This document shows positions 37,195-50,317 of a DNA stretch of 64,000 bases, piece after piece. This DNA is from Vespa crabro (lineage: Eukaryota; Arthropoda; Insecta; Hymenoptera; Vespidae). The position numbers and the translations under genes were made by a program. The notes under the pieces were generated by a model that had not been told where the DNA came from, did not search any database, and was given only the letters and a program-made list of their open reading frames with translations. The stretch lies in NCBI RefSeq assembly GCF_910589235.1, contig NC_060955.1, positions 5,109,194-5,173,193 on the forward strand, in the 5' to 3' direction. Position 1 is the stretch's first letter, and each line of letters opens with the position of its first letter.

Positions 37195-37209
37195 CTATCT
37201 CTCTCTTTC
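37146..37209. repeat. (CT)n microsatellite
   Basis: CT array with TTTC interruptions near the right end. Confidence 0.95.
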
Positions 37210-37417
37210 TATAAATAATCCTTTCTATTTGTTCACAAGCCATCATCCTTGATGGAAATGATTAAATTACACTTCCAAGCAGAGTAAATAATATTTCCAT
37301 ACCACGCTCATTCAATTTTAATATACATACGTATATTCAAATACACGTATAAAGTACTTAGTACTATTATCTTTGCAACTTGATATCGTATATTTATTTT
37401 CGAATAAAATAAATTTA

Positions 37418-37459
37418 GAGAGAGAGAGAGAGAAAAAAAAGAGAGAGAAACAAAGATAC

Positions 37460-37512
<53 letters not shown>

Positions 37513-37603
37513 GGAGGGAGAAAGAAACAGAGATAGAGAGAGAGAGAGAGAATGAATGAATGAATGAATGAATGAATGAATGAATGAATGAATGAATGAA
37601 TAC

Positions 37604-37635
<32 letters not shown>
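37418..37635. repeat. compound (GA)n-(GAAT)n-(GAAA)n-(GA)n array
   Basis: A 218-bp nearly all-purine region: GA arrays with CAAA and ATA interruptions, about 13 GAAT units (37551-37601), GAAA units and GA again. It is the most complex compound array of the window. Confidence 0.97.
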
Positions 37636-38130
37636 TACAATGCGGGCGGTTCATTAAAATTTTACTATCGTATTTCTCCGTTATCTACCTTGGCAAAACC
37701 CTCCTAGATACGTTCCTGCTGTTTTCTACGAACTCTTTCAGTCTACCTTTCGAGTCTGGACGATAAGAGAGAATGGCTGCCAAGCGGCACCTTTTCGAGC
37801 TCCACTAGTCTCCGCGTCTGACTACCTCTTTTTCCGTTTGTGTTTTCTAACCCTTTCCCTTCCATCTCCCATTTCATTCCATCCTCTTTACTCACTTCCA
37901 TCTTCACGAAGCGTCGTCATTATCACCATAGCGCAGCGTCCGTACCTTCCACGTGTCTCACTCTTTTCTACTTCTTCCACACAAACGACGACGCATCCCT
38001 TCAGGGATTCTCTTGGACTTCCACTTTCCCTTTAATAACTTTATGCATTGTCCCTACGGTCGCTTTCTCCGACGTTTCATTTGCCTTCCTTATCTTCTGC
38101 TTTCTTGTCTCAACCATCCATACGTGCATG

Positions 38131-38134
<4 letters not shown>

Positions 38135-38170
<36 letters not shown>

Positions 38171-38200
38171 TAAAAAAAAAGAAAGAAAGAGAAAGATAGA
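38135..38200. repeat. (GA)n and A-rich array
   Basis: Pure GA run followed by A-rich GAAA repeats. Confidence 0.94.
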
Positions 38201-38989
38201 GAAAAAATATTTATTATTGTTAAGTATTATCCTTTGAAAAATTAAATTACATCGTCGCAATTAATATATTCATGATCTCTAAAAAAGATCTAATTTCTTG
38301 CAAGAAATGTATTAGAAAAGTGCAAAAGTCGCAAATTGAAGAACAGATCGTTAATAAATGCAGTATTGTAAAAAAAACGAAAGCGAAGGAGAAAGAGAAA
38401 GAAAGAGTGAGAGAAAAAGTATAGAACAGATATTCTTTCTCTCTTGCAAAGTATTTACTTCCGGGATACTATTTCTTTCTCGAAAACGAGTGCATTACGA
38501 TCCATTGATTATCAACGAACCCTTTCTCTTTATCGGTGCTATTAATGGGGACTTACGTTTCTGTAAGTTACAACCGAGTGGTTACGAGCCACACCGAGTA
38601 GCGAATGTCTGTATTTAATCCGGCCAAGGGGAAATAGAACAGTTAAACGGTAACTTGTAGAGTAAGAGAAAGAGAATGAGAGAAAGTCGATCGAACGATT
38701 GTTCCTTTATATATATTGCTTTTGAACGAATAATTGAAAGTCGCTTCGTTAACAATGTTAAAGTCGACAGAGAAATTGTTATCTCCTTTTATCCAATGGA
38801 GATACCTACATATTTTTCTTCCCCTTTTTATATTTTTTTTCTTTTACCGTTCGAATAGTGAGGAATAATTTTATTTACTGCTGCCTTGCACCGACGTTTA
38901 TACTTATTTACACCGGCTTGGGAACGCGAACGACGTCAGTAGTTAAAGTTACGTCTGTCATGCGAGATAAAATTTATCTAAAGAAAGAT

Positions 38990-39000
38990 GGAGAAAGAGA

Positions 39001-39043
<43 letters not shown>
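38990..39043. repeat. (GA)n microsatellite
   Basis: GA array of about 22 units. Confidence 0.96.
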
Positions 39044-39044
<1 letters not shown>

Positions 39045-39259
39045 CACTAAGGCTCTTGATACGCCAGTGTGAGAATTCTTATGAGTTCGAAGATGATATC
39101 ATCGTACTGAGGAAAATATTCTACGTTCGATCGGTAAAGTATTCCACGCGAGAAAATATCACGAAGGTTGTCATTCCTTGAGTTTTCACGGAAAATGTTT
39201 CACGAGGCGAGTTTTCGTGTTCGCACGAAATTCAGTTTGAAGGAATTAGAGAGAAACAC

Positions 39260-39318
39260 ATCAAAAAAAGAAAAAAAAAGGAAAAAGAAGAAAGAAAAAG
39301 AAGAAAAAGAAATAAGAA
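39260..39318. repeat. A-rich purine tract
   Basis: AAAG and AAAAG repeats. Confidence 0.88.
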
Positions 39319-39660
39319 ACATTTCGTAGGTACATAACGACGTTTCGTAAAATTAAATATACCCAGTTTAGAAATAAAGTTTTCGAAGGGCCGATCCGAT
39401 GGTGCTTCTCTCATTTTCTATTTGGCTCCTTGTTACTCGTTCCTTGATATAAAGGGATGAAAGACAAGACGTTACAGGGATAGTAGAGAAAAAAGGGCAG
39501 AAATCGTGTTTCGAGATGGAGGATACTCTTTACCCTCTGGAAGTCTTAACCGCATTTCCTGTCCCATTTTCAGAGTGTCCCACATCACGCTAAGGGTACA
39601 ATAGCCGATTCCTCGGAAATACATCCAACAGAAAGCCACCGAGTTGAGTAAGCCAACGGT

Positions 39661-39680
39661 AAAGAGACAGAGAGAAAGAA

Positions 39681-39735
<55 letters not shown>

Positions 39736-39740
39736 AAAGA
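39661..39740. repeat. (GA)n with ACAG steps
   Basis: GA array with ACAG and AAAG interruptions at its left. Confidence 0.95.
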
Positions 39741-40859
39741 GAAATGGAGATAGTGGTTGAAGACAGAAGCCGGACAGGAGCGACGGAAAAAAAAAAGAAA
39801 GAGAGAGACAGAGATGGGGAGTAGCACGCATATAACTATAGAATAGAAAGAGAAAGAGAGATAGAGAAAAAGAACTTTTTAACTTCGCCACTATCGTGAA
39901 AGCCTGACCTCGTTTTCGCCTTTTTCTTCGCTTACTGAAACCTACGAGAAATCAATCGCGAGGGAAGGGGTAGAGAATGGGCGTCGTGATCCATCGTGAG
40001 AAATGTTACCGTGGCGAAAGAGACAAAGAGAAGAGAAAAAGCAGTGACGAGCGTCGCATCTACGCAAAGAAAGAAAGAGAAAGAGAAAGAGAAAGACGGA
40101 AAATCAAAAAATGAGAAATTCCTTGGATCTCCGGACGCGGAAACTTTCGGAAAAATATGTGGACTTTGAAAGGTTGGAAAGGAAGGAAGCACTTCAGGGG
40201 AAAGGTTGGAAAAGGAGAAAAAACGTACAAGCGTAAATCCATTCTATAGAATTGTTATCGAAGAGGAGAGTCACGTTACGTAATACGTATCTACCTATAC
40301 ATATATAACATTGGTCCATGGACATACCTATGTATTTTTGGATTCAGCGACGTGAGCAATGCTTTTCCACGATGAACACCAACGAGATCGGGTTGGCTCT
40401 TGGTTATTACGTTGTCAGATTTGCTCGGTGATGCATTCGATTCGCATAAACCGCAACATACACCGCGCCCTTTTCAAACTGACTTTTATATATCATCGAC
40501 GTGTGCTAGGTCAGCTCAAATTGACCCGCGAGAAGCGCGCGTGCATTTTTCTCTTTTTCTTTTCTCTCTATTCCATCTTTTAGGAGGAAAAAAAAAAAGG
40601 AAAAAAGGGAAAATGGAAACTAGATAGAGAAAGAGAAAGAGAAAAGCACACGACGCAGCTGGCCGTTTTCTCGATATATTATTCGATTCGATATATTATT
40701 GGAAAATGGAACAGAGAAATGAAAAGAATGTAACATACATTTGTTCCCACAAAATACCTTCCGTCGTGCGCAAATGGTGACGAATGCTCTAGTGTGTGTA
40801 TCTTTTAAAAGCGATCTCTTTTTGTTCGAACTACGAGAAAAAGGTTTTACCTACATATG

Positions 40860-40863
40860 TATA

Positions 40864-40930
<67 letters not shown>

Positions 40931-40935
40931 GTATA
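40860..40935. repeat. (TA)n microsatellite with (TG)n edge
   Basis: TGTGTGTA lead-in, pure TA array, then TGTATATACATATGTATAC, partly palindromic. Confidence 0.95.
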
Positions 40936-41478
40936 CGTGTGCCTGGAAAAACACAATGCTCGCCAAACCGAATGGAATAACCATTTCGAACGATCTTCGA
41001 GATCAAGCGTGTACTTTAGTTTTTTATAAACTGATCGACCTCAAAAGTTTCCACTTCTACAAATGCAAACTGACCGGAAATGTAGCAACTATTTATCCGG
41101 TGTTACATAATGCATGTATTTCATGTATTGTAAGTATTACTTTCGAACTACAAAAAATTCTCTACTTGCCTCGGACTAATCTACTTAGTTATATCCGATT
41201 GAATAAAAAAGAAAAAAAGAAAAAGAATGTCCTTGATTTGATACAAATATGGATTATCTTATAATGAATAGAATACTTTTCTTACGTATTTTGTAAAATT
41301 CATACGGTCGATTGGCGAACGATACGTCGAGTTCATCAAGCGCGTGCGCATTATGGTTAAGGATTAAAATACGTTTGGGAGAAATATCCTAGAATGTCTG
41401 TGAGGGTAATTCAAATGGTTGGAGCACGGTGCTTCGCTCGATAAGACGAATCAAGGTGGAGTCCTTTGTAGCATACAG

Positions 41479-41522
41479 ACACAGACAGAAATACAGACAG
41501 GCAGACATACACATACACACTC

Positions 41523-41576
<54 letters not shown>
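41479..41576. repeat. (ACAG)/(CA)-(TA)n compound array
   Basis: ACAG units change into CATACA units and then a TA array of about 25 units. Confidence 0.95.
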
Positions 41577-41826
41577 TACATATATATCTACTTGTTCTTG
41601 TATAAACCTATATACTTTTTTACAAAAAAGAGACTGTGACTGCAAATTGCATTGAAGGGAGAAGGGAGATGAAAAGTTTCTTCTCTGAACGTAGACATTA
41701 CACACGGAATAAGAAAAGAAACGGTGATACGCGTCTAGAGATAGATAAAAAAAAAGTAAAAAGAAAATGAGAGAAAAGCAAAGGTGAAAAGAAATAAAGG
41801 CACGTACATATATATGCGCATACACG

Positions 41827-41829
41827 CAG

Positions 41830-41857
<28 letters not shown>
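41827..41857. repeat. (CA)n microsatellite
   Basis: CA array of about 15 units. Confidence 0.95.
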
Positions 41858-41860
<3 letters not shown>

Positions 41861-42226
41861 TATACGATTAGCTAAGTGATAATCGAGGTACTGTTTCGTT
41901 AGTAATAACAATAGAGAAGTTCGTTCTTCCACTTTGTAAGTATTAAACAGAGTGAGTTAATCGTGTCACTCTCCACCTGGTTTCTCTGTTAGTGGCATTT
42001 GCTTTCGCATGTTTCTACCCTTCTGAAAATGAATTAATAGCCACGAAGACACGCAACGCCATCGTAACTAAAGATCTTATAAATGTGAGATCGTTTGTTT
42101 GCATTCAACCCCTTTTTCAAATTCACTTCCACAGACTTTCACCTCGTCATCGTCCATACAGACTTACCGTGTCACTTTTATTTCAACATAATGTATGATG
42201 TATAAAGTACGATTCGTGTCGTTTCT

Positions 42227-42233
42227 TTCTCTC

Positions 42234-42277
<44 letters not shown>
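42227..42277. repeat. (CT)n microsatellite
   Basis: CT array of about 20 units after CTTTC repeats. Confidence 0.95.
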
Positions 42278-42279
<2 letters not shown>

Positions 42280-42818
42280 ATATCACCCTTGTCTTTTTCT
42301 CACGTTAACTTGCTGCGAGTTCTCAAGAGCGTTTGGACGGAAATAATCGAAGAAAATTCTCTGAGCTTTCGAACGGAAGTGTAGGAACGGAAACGAGACG
42401 ACGAAGGAAAAAGCAGACGAAGGGTGATTTAAGTCGATCGTTCTAAAAAGGAGACATTCTAGGATGTAGTCGCGAAAGCCAACGATCGAGCATGAGAGGT
42501 GAGGAAAGAGATTGAAAGAGAAAGGGGCGTTTCGAAGACGATTGTTCGAACAAAACGCGAGCTTGTGCACTGATCGAACGTTTTCAAGGATACACGAGTG
42601 AACGAACGTATTACATATGTGTATGTGTTTGTGTGTGTTTGTACGTATACACAAGATAAAGAAAGAGTTAGGAGAAAGAAGGAAATGAAACGAACGGACG
42701 AGTTAATACCACGAGAGGAACAAGGGATGGAACGAACGATCGTTCGAACGTAACGCATTGTACCGGTGGAAAGCAAGATTTTGGCTGGAAGGACGAAAAC
42801 TAAAGGAAAGAGTATTGA

Positions 42819-42828
42819 AAGAGAGAAT

Positions 42829-42871
<43 letters not shown>

Positions 42872-42875
42872 AAAC
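42819..42875. repeat. (GA)n microsatellite
   Basis: GA array with few interruptions. Confidence 0.95.
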
Positions 42876-43081
42876 GAGAGTGGACGAGTTAGAGACATGT
42901 CCCATGGGGCGATACATCGTATTCTCTATCGGTACGTATCCAAGTTTCTCTTGCCCTTTATCAAGGAACGTGGCCAGATGTGGGCGGGTGGCAAGAAGAC
43001 AAATTATCGAGAATTCCTCGATACTTCGAAAGCTGGCTCATTCGTGAACACAAACGCGAGCTTTTCCTTTTCCTACAAGAA

Positions 43082-43098
43082 AGGGAGAGAGAGAGAGA

Positions 43099-43147
<49 letters not shown>

Positions 43148-43158
43148 AGAAAGAAAAA
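43082..43158. repeat. (GA)n microsatellite
   Basis: GA array with one GGG and several GAAA interruptions. Confidence 0.95.
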
Positions 43159-43303
43159 GTAGGCCAACTTAGGCAAACAAACATAAACGGAGTATGGATG
43201 AGAAGCTTTGAAATTAAGGGATGCTCTTCGATTAAATTTCCTTTGTCGATTCTCGAAACTCAAAATTCGAAACTTGAACTATTCGATGCAAGATATACCG
43301 ACA

Positions 43304-43345
43304 GAAGTAGTAGTAGTATTAATAGTAGTAGTAATAGTAGTAGTT

Positions 43346-43393
<48 letters not shown>

Positions 43394-43394
43394 A
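43304..43394. repeat. (AGT)n trinucleotide repeat
   Basis: About 30 AGT triplets with AAT and TGT variants on the left and a pure run on the right. It reads as poly-Ser or poly-Val in open frames, but no gene context supports translation. Confidence 0.97.
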
Positions 43395-44221
43395 GAACGA
43401 TTATCGTATAGGAAATGATGCAATTTCGCGGCGGTGAACATTTTCGAGCAATTAGCTATATCGTATTCATATCGCAATAAACGTTGGATTCGAAGAACCT
43501 TTTGTTTTCGGTTGACGATCGCAATATTTGAGCGAACGAGAGATCACAGAACGATTCGCATATCGATATCGCGTGAAGCCTCAAATGGTAGGAGAAACAA
43601 CTTCGATGTTTCCTCGAATTCTCCTAGAGTTAGATGACAGAGCAAGGGATATCGTTATTGTTTGGGATTCCAGAGAATGGCCGTCAATGTGGAAAGAGAA
43701 ATGTATAGGCGTACTCAAGGGAATTGACCCTCACCTTCCATCCTCCCAAAGATTATACTCTCGTCTCAGCTCTTTCTATTTTTTTTCTCCCTCCAATCCC
43801 TATCTCCTTCCTTTTCTCCGATGGCATGCTCGATTTTTTCCTTTCCTTCCTATTTCTTTTTCTTTTCGGGATACACAGCTCGAATGGGAGTATTATCGGA
43901 GTGAAAGAAAGAGAGATTCTCAGTGAATCGATCCAAAGAGAATGCCTTATCGGTAAGCATTTACCAAGCAAATCGTTCCTCTTTTAAAAAGAAGGGACAC
44001 GGCCAATTTGTGACGGGATCGTTCGACGAGTCTTTTCAGAATTATCTGAAAGATTTGCGTTTTTCCAAAGAATAAGATCTATTTCTTACTTTAAGATCGT
44101 TATCCTCAAGGTAAAACGAGTAAGCTGATTGTCGAGGGATCGCAGTTGTTCGCTTTGGCATAGAAAGCCGAACCGTTTGTTAAGATAACGCGAGGGAAAG
44201 ACTCGGATAGATATAACTTAC

Positions 44222-44281
44222 TTTGTGGAACTCGAGAAAAGAGGATCTCATTGAGAGATCGAAACCAAGTAGTATCTTGTT
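44222..44281 (-). other. candidate 60-nt exon with a microsatellite polypyrimidine tract
   Basis: On the minus strand the (TTC)n array (GAA on plus) runs directly into CCTCTTAG, an excellent 3' splice site. Sixty bases later comes AAA|GTAAGTTATA, an excellent donor. The segment is open in two frames, one being exactly 20 codons in phase 0-0 (NKILLGFDLSMRSSFLEFHK). It is on the same strand as the Ig gene but its phase does not join directly to the exon at 31047. Without transcript evidence it may be a coincidental pair of sites. Confidence 0.2.
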
Positions 44282-44285
44282 CTAA

Positions 44286-44333
44286 GAGGAAGAAGAAGAA
44301 GAAGAAGAAGAAGAAGAAGAAGAAGAAGAAGAA
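44286..44333. repeat. (GAA)n trinucleotide repeat
   Basis: About 15 nearly perfect GAA triplets. Confidence 0.97.
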
Positions 44334-45182
44334 TATAATGTTAACGACGTGACAGTAATTGCAATTGTTTTCGAATGTTCTTTTTAAAAGAAAACGTCGA
44401 TGAAACGGCAAATGGATATCCAGTTAGATTATTACTAAGAATAATTTTTATTAATACGAATTATTCTCATAATTCTTTCTTCAATAACAAAAAAGAATGC
44501 GTGGATATAAAATGGATGTTTATGCGATCTAAAAAATATCGTATGATCTAAAGTAAAAATTTTTGTACCACTTTGTAATAAGAAAGAAAATTGTAGTCGA
44601 CGGTACTACTAAGTTTTAATGAATGACACGATACTCGTCGACTGTGAACAACTATGAAACTTTAACGATAACGTAGCGAACCTGTTGTCACACGTAAGAA
44701 GACGCGTGATTTCGCATACGTACAGTACCGACCGAAGATAGAACTTTAAATCGAAAGAGTCGATGTACGACGAAATATACGCTACGAACGAGGAGCGCTG
44801 TCCAAACGAGTTTTCCACTCGCCTCGGGCATCTCTCTCATTCCTCTTCGACCCCTCACCTTCGTCAGGTCAGAGAGTGAACCCAACGAAACTCGAGCCGC
44901 GCGTTGCGCGTTAGATCATGCATACGAAATTCGAAGACTGGCATAATCCAAATTCTACGACTGCTTCTCTCCTCTTCTCTTTTTTTATCTTTTTTTTTCC
45001 TTCCTCTTCTTCTTCTTCTTCATCTTCTGATATCTTTTTTCTTTTTTCCTTTCGCTAAACGTCATTATGTTTGTGAAATATTTAAAGGTTACGAGTCACG
45101 CTATCAAGCGTTCTCTTTTCAAGCCGGGACAAGAGAAAAAGTTTACAAGCTTTCGTATATACCTACTTACTACACTTTTTTC

Positions 45183-45229
<47 letters not shown>
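45183..45229. repeat. (CT)n microsatellite
   Basis: CT array of about 20 units. Confidence 0.96.
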
Positions 45230-45233
<4 letters not shown>

Positions 45234-46098
45234 ATAGTTATAGAGAAATTATGGTCCTTATTAACTTCCAAGCGGACGGTGTTCATTTTCTTATGAAAGT
45301 AGATATTACGAGTCAGAATCGTCGATAAGATCGTGGCGAGAGGTTAAGCATTTTTATGCCGTTTTTAGAAACTCAACCATAGATCGAAAATGTTTCAAAG
45401 TATGATTATAAAGTAGCAATTGTTATGATTGAAAATAGCAATTGAAATAGCCATAAATTGTTAATAAATGTGTCTTGAAGTTTTATACTTCGTATGTACA
45501 TACCTTTCTACATTCGTATAACATACTTTTATTTTACTAGCTCGTATCTCTTCAAAATCACAAAATATGCATATAAAAAATAGAGATATACTTCGATAAA
45601 ATGATAGAAAACAGTATGACACAAGAAAAATATTTGCTCACACTGCATACGAAGACATTGGAAATAATTTCGATCATATAATTTCGTTTTACATAAGCAC
45701 GTTGCATCGTGTTTACTCTGTATCGATACGATTATCGTTTTACTCTCTTTTCCTTTTCCTATGTCATAGTTATCTTCATACTCGTTCTACTCAATGCATA
45801 TATTGAAAAACATCCAGAAATAAATGATTCTCGAAATTTCATCTTGAATTTCTCATCTTGTACGAATCCGCTTCAATAGAAAATACGCCATTGTTTAGTC
45901 TTCTTAAATGGGCAATGCTTTTATGGCAAATGTTTAGAAATTCATAAATATTGCAAAGATCATTTATAAAATAAATCACAAAAGAATGGAAAAATACGCG
46001 TAGAAAACGCGATTTCGTCGTACGATTCGCTCGTAGATTTGTTGTATTTTATCGTTTTATTGAATCTCTTGTATATTTTTTCATTCCTTTGAGAAGAA

Positions 46099-46102
<4 letters not shown>

Positions 46103-46135
<33 letters not shown>
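46103..46135. repeat. (GA)n microsatellite
   Basis: GA array of about 16 units. Confidence 0.96.
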
Positions 46136-46137
<2 letters not shown>

Positions 46138-46535
46138 CAAATCGATCGATCTGCAAACGAATGAAAAACTATTTGATAGGAAAAATGAGAAGCCGGTTAA
46201 AAAGAGTTAGAAAAAAAACAAATTTTCTACGTGAACCTGATATCAGTCCGTGTCAGTGTTTAGAAGAAAACAATGAAAATTTATGGTCGGAATAAAAGGA
46301 TTCCTCTGTATCCTTTTAAAGTCATCGGGAATTTTATCTGACGTTTTAAAAAGGACTCGTAAGTAAGTAAGAGCTTTTCAAGATGGTTGAAGAAATTCAA
46401 TAGATAATCTAGAAAATAATAGATGAAATTTGTCTTAAAAAAATGAAACGAAATGAATATAAATGGATTTTTTTGGGGGGATTTAATCGAATTTAAATTA
46501 ACTATAAAGTTGATATGTATGACATGAGTTCTATT

Positions 46536-46566
46536 CCTCTCTCTCTCTCTCTCTCTTTCTCTCTTT
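46536..46566. repeat. (CT)n microsatellite
   Basis: Short CT array. Confidence 0.93.
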
Positions 46567-47749
46567 CGTTTTGAATTCATCGAACGTCTAAATCGAGATC
46601 TCTCTCCTCGAACGTGACTCCGTGAAATCGCGTATATTCGTTGAGAGATGGAAGAAGATAGAGAAGAAGAATATCCCCTTTCGGTTTTTATCGTCTCTCT
46701 GGATAGCGAGTAACACTTTTATTAATACGCGCGTTTATTGAGTTCCCATTTACAAAGGCGAGAGTGAATTCGAACGACATTAATCATCGCGATCCGAAGG
46801 CCATCAATTTATTCGTGACGGTGAAAGCCTTGCAAAGCTCTTTCACCCAATAACTGGCATCCAAGCGGAAATTGATCGACGTGAGATAGCGATAAGTGTG
46901 TCCATTACGACGCGATGCAATGCTCGGGGAAAAAGGTACGTGGCTCGTACTAGGTGTATCGTCTTCGGTGCACAGCTCAGACACAATGTACCACCGATGG
47001 ACTCGATTGCGTCTCCTCCCGCTTCAACGAGCCCTCTTACTATAGAAGCATGAGTAACGTACACATACGAACCCCTGTCGTTCTTCTACAATTCTCACGA
47101 AAACGAAAAAGAGAAAGAAAAGAGAAAGTAGTATCCGTACTATAAGACTTTCGACGATAGCTCTCATCCTTCTCGCAAGACAATATCCAACGACGTTATA
47201 ATATCATGAACTTGATACAATCAATCCATACGAAGAATTATTCAAAAAAATATCTTTTCAATATAACATTTAAACTTTTAATCTCTAATTGAAGATTTTC
47301 TAAACGAGATTCAAAATTTCCGGAAGATAGTATGTATGCTTAGCATCGTACAAGAGATAAATCGTATCAACTTGTAGAAACTATTCTAGCCACATATATG
47401 TCGATTCTCGCGTAGATACTTTTTGAGCCTTCTCCATAAATCAAATGGTATAGCATGGCGCTGGAAGTACAACTAGAAAAGGAATATTATTCGAAGACGT
47501 TGTTCGATAGATACGGTTGGAGATAGAAATCGTGTAAAGAGAAAGAAGGAGAAGAAATAGTCTTCTTCATCTTCCTCGTATATTCTTGATAGGCTGTCTG
47601 GAACATTTGGCTCGAAGTTACTTGAGAGAAAAAGGAAAGAAAAGAAAAGACTTGGCAATTTTCTGGATACCATTATTCCCCGACTACCGACCGAGAGTCT
47701 TTACGTTTTTGCGAGTGTTTCGCGATTATCAAGATATTCCAGCCATATT

Positions 47750-47790
47750 TCTTTCTCTCTCTCTCTCTCTCTTTTTCTCTTTCTTTCTTC
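47750..47790. repeat. CT-rich tract
   Basis: CT array running into CTTT repeats. Confidence 0.92.
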
Positions 47791-48378
47791 ATCTCGCTCG
47801 TTTTTTTTCTCTTCACGTGGCAACAGACGTGTGCCTTGGCTTAGGCTCGTTTCGAGGTCAAGAATGGCTCCGCATCAGGCCACACAATACCAAACCGATC
47901 TGTCCCCGTCCTTCTACTTTTCTTCTCAACCTCCCAATCCTCCTTCTCGTATTGAATCGAAGAAGACTTTTTGCACGTCCATTCCTTTGTTCGACTGACA
48001 TCGATTCCGCCATCTTCTTGTTCGTGAGGTCGCAGCATTTTCGCATCTAACCGAACAAGATTTCTCCCTTCCTCCGACTAGCAAGGAACCCCTTATCGAT
48101 CGCTCACGGTCAGCGAGCAAGCATTGTCCTCGAAGCGATTGATGAAACGTCACCTTCCCATTCTGAAGGTGACAAAAGCTGTACTCGATGACGGTACAGA
48201 ACATAGAGGAAGCGACTGTCGTTCTCCTATCGGGGCTTAGAAAAGTGCTTGGCAAAGAAGTTATGATAACGTAGTGAGATGACGATGAAACCTCCCGACA
48301 GCTTTCTCACGAATCAGATGTATTGTTCTTTTTTACGAATTTCTCTTGGATTTGATGTTCGTAAAAAACTCTTCTTTT

Positions 48379-48380
48379 TA

Positions 48381-48411
<31 letters not shown>
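48379..48411. repeat. (CT)n-(TA)n compound array
   Basis: Short CT run joined to a short TA run. Confidence 0.93.
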
Positions 48412-50126
48412 CTGCCTAGTTATCTTTTTCTCTTTTTCTATCTTGTATAAAAGTAACAATAACGTCGAAAATACGCGAAATTTTCTTACCCTGATCTTTC
48501 GAATTTCATTTTCGTTTTATGACAAACCGCACGCGCGAGGGGTTTGTCTACCGTTTTTGAAAATTTTATACCCAGCTTTTTCACATACACTGTGTCCTTT
48601 TGATCCGAGGGGTAAGAAAATCGAGCTATCGTCGAAAACTTATTTCGTATAGGGGAGGAATACAATTTGAATGCAGCGCCAAACGATAGGTTCAAACTTC
48701 CATACACAGAACATACCTCTCTACTCTACTTCTATCACCCTCTTCCTCTGCTTTTCTCTTTAGGGTCACCATTGCAGTCCCTGTGTGGTACAACATGTGC
48801 ATACAAAATGAAGGAAAGCTCCTAGACGTTCCCCAAAATACGTCTTCGTAAATTTTTCTCCCACCGTAATGTTGAAAAAGAAAAAGCAAGAAGAAAGATC
48901 CTTTTTTCGTTCTTCTTTCGAGGATTTCGTTGATTTTACGAATCTTCCTATTAAGTCCCATTCAACATTCGATCCTTTAAATTTATAATCCTTCGTGAAA
49001 TAACCATGTAAATTTAATACAAAGTTTTGATACTACCCAACAATAAATTTCTCGGCAAACTACACGTTTGTTCTCGTAGATTGTCTATGAGTTCTGACAA
49101 AGTATTGCCAGAATCGACAGACGAACGAGTATGCTTTTATGTATCAAAGGAGTACAACGCCGTCGAACGACTAGTAACTGGTCGTTGGACCTTGTTACGT
49201 TGTTACTGCTTATAAATTTATTTACGACATGGCACCAATGTTACGATTGTAATTAAACGTTGAGCGTGACGTTGGGTCAGCTACCGTTGGTTACTTCTTC
49301 TACGCGTAACACGACGGTCCTGATTTTACGTTGAAATTACGAGCAGTGATCAACGAGGAACACGTTCAATCGCTCGCACGACTGACTACAACGCTCTGTG
49401 AAACGACATTTTGCAAGTCTAATGAAGTAGTGAGGCGAGAATAGAGAAATATCAAATAGGAAGAGTTATATTATCGATGATCTCTATTCGACTATCGAGA
49501 TACGATCGATATTTATAAATTTATTGAAGCTGAACAATGAAATTTCGTCGTCTTTGATTTCTACGAAATAAATTGAAAGAAACGTGATAGATAAAATAAT
49601 ATCTATGTCTCGAGATATTCAATGACACTTTTATCGAAGAAACATATCTATCTCGAATCGAACTATCATCGACAATTAATCATGACTATACTTTTCATCG
49701 TGCTTACTTTCCTTCTGTTTTTCTTATCGATATGCTGCCAGTCGACTTTTCTCATTCAATTCCATCTTGAAATTCTACCAAGGTATAGCAATTATCTATT
49801 ATAACGATCATGAATTTCTCTTCTAGTCTTCTTTTTAAGCGATACGAAAGCTAATTGTTAACGATCGTCAATATAATATAATCGCATAGCTCGGAGCATC
49901 GCTGAGCTCACGATAATGATTTCAATATCAAGTTGATATGAAAGGAATGAAAGCGAGCTTCTTTCCTTTGTTATTACGAAGCTTCGTTTTAGATCCAAAA
50001 ATCGATGGTTTCCTCTTAATAGAGAGATATTATTAAATTTATCGTGAATAATGAAGCGTAAAATAAAGGTGGAAACGAACTCGGCGAATTACGTATAGAG
50101 AGATTTGGCCCATTAACACGAGTTAA

Positions 50127-50133
50127 TGAGAAT

Positions 50134-50184
<51 letters not shown>
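50127..50184. repeat. (GA)n microsatellite
   Basis: GA array of about 24 units. Confidence 0.96.
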
Positions 50185-50186
<2 letters not shown>

Positions 50187-50317
50187 TGTTGGTTTACGCG
50201 TGAAATACAACCATCCTACTTTCTGCGATACATCCCAACGTGATTTTGGATGAATGTCGTTTGGCAACTACTTTATAAACATTCGTTTCTTACGTAATTT
50301 TCGGTGTCGTCGGACCT

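Larger units (their letters stand above)
36000..44221. other. microsatellite-rich sequence without supported exons
   Basis: Alternating unique sequence and arrays. Less AT-rich stretches at 37670-38110, 39400-39660, 40330-40560, 42300-42770 and 43420-43740 give open frames of up to about 130 codons, but none combines good splice sites with recognisable protein features. The stretch may be intron or intergenic. Confidence 0.5.
44334..50317. other. gene-free sequence
   Basis: AT-rich unique sequence, with less AT-rich blocks at 46590-47070, 47820-48240 and 49040-49450 that are stop-poor on both strands. Being open on both strands points to base composition and not to coding. No exon is supported. 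Confidence 0.5.

Noticed and set aside
43889..43941. Plus-strand segment between a pyrimidine tract plus ACACAG and a TATCG|GTAAGC donor
   Set aside because: Plausible sites, but the fragment is short, anonymous and has no neighbouring exons.
46752..46938. Plus-strand open segment ending in AAAAAG|GTACGTGG
   Set aside because: No good acceptor, and the same region is open on the minus strand in two frames, pointing to stop-poor base composition.
48716..48790. Minus-strand segment between ACACAG and GAGAG|GTATGT encoding a Lys/Glu/Arg-rich peptide
   Set aside because: Acceptor tract is weak and composition reflects purine richness. There is no partner exon or homologue I can name.
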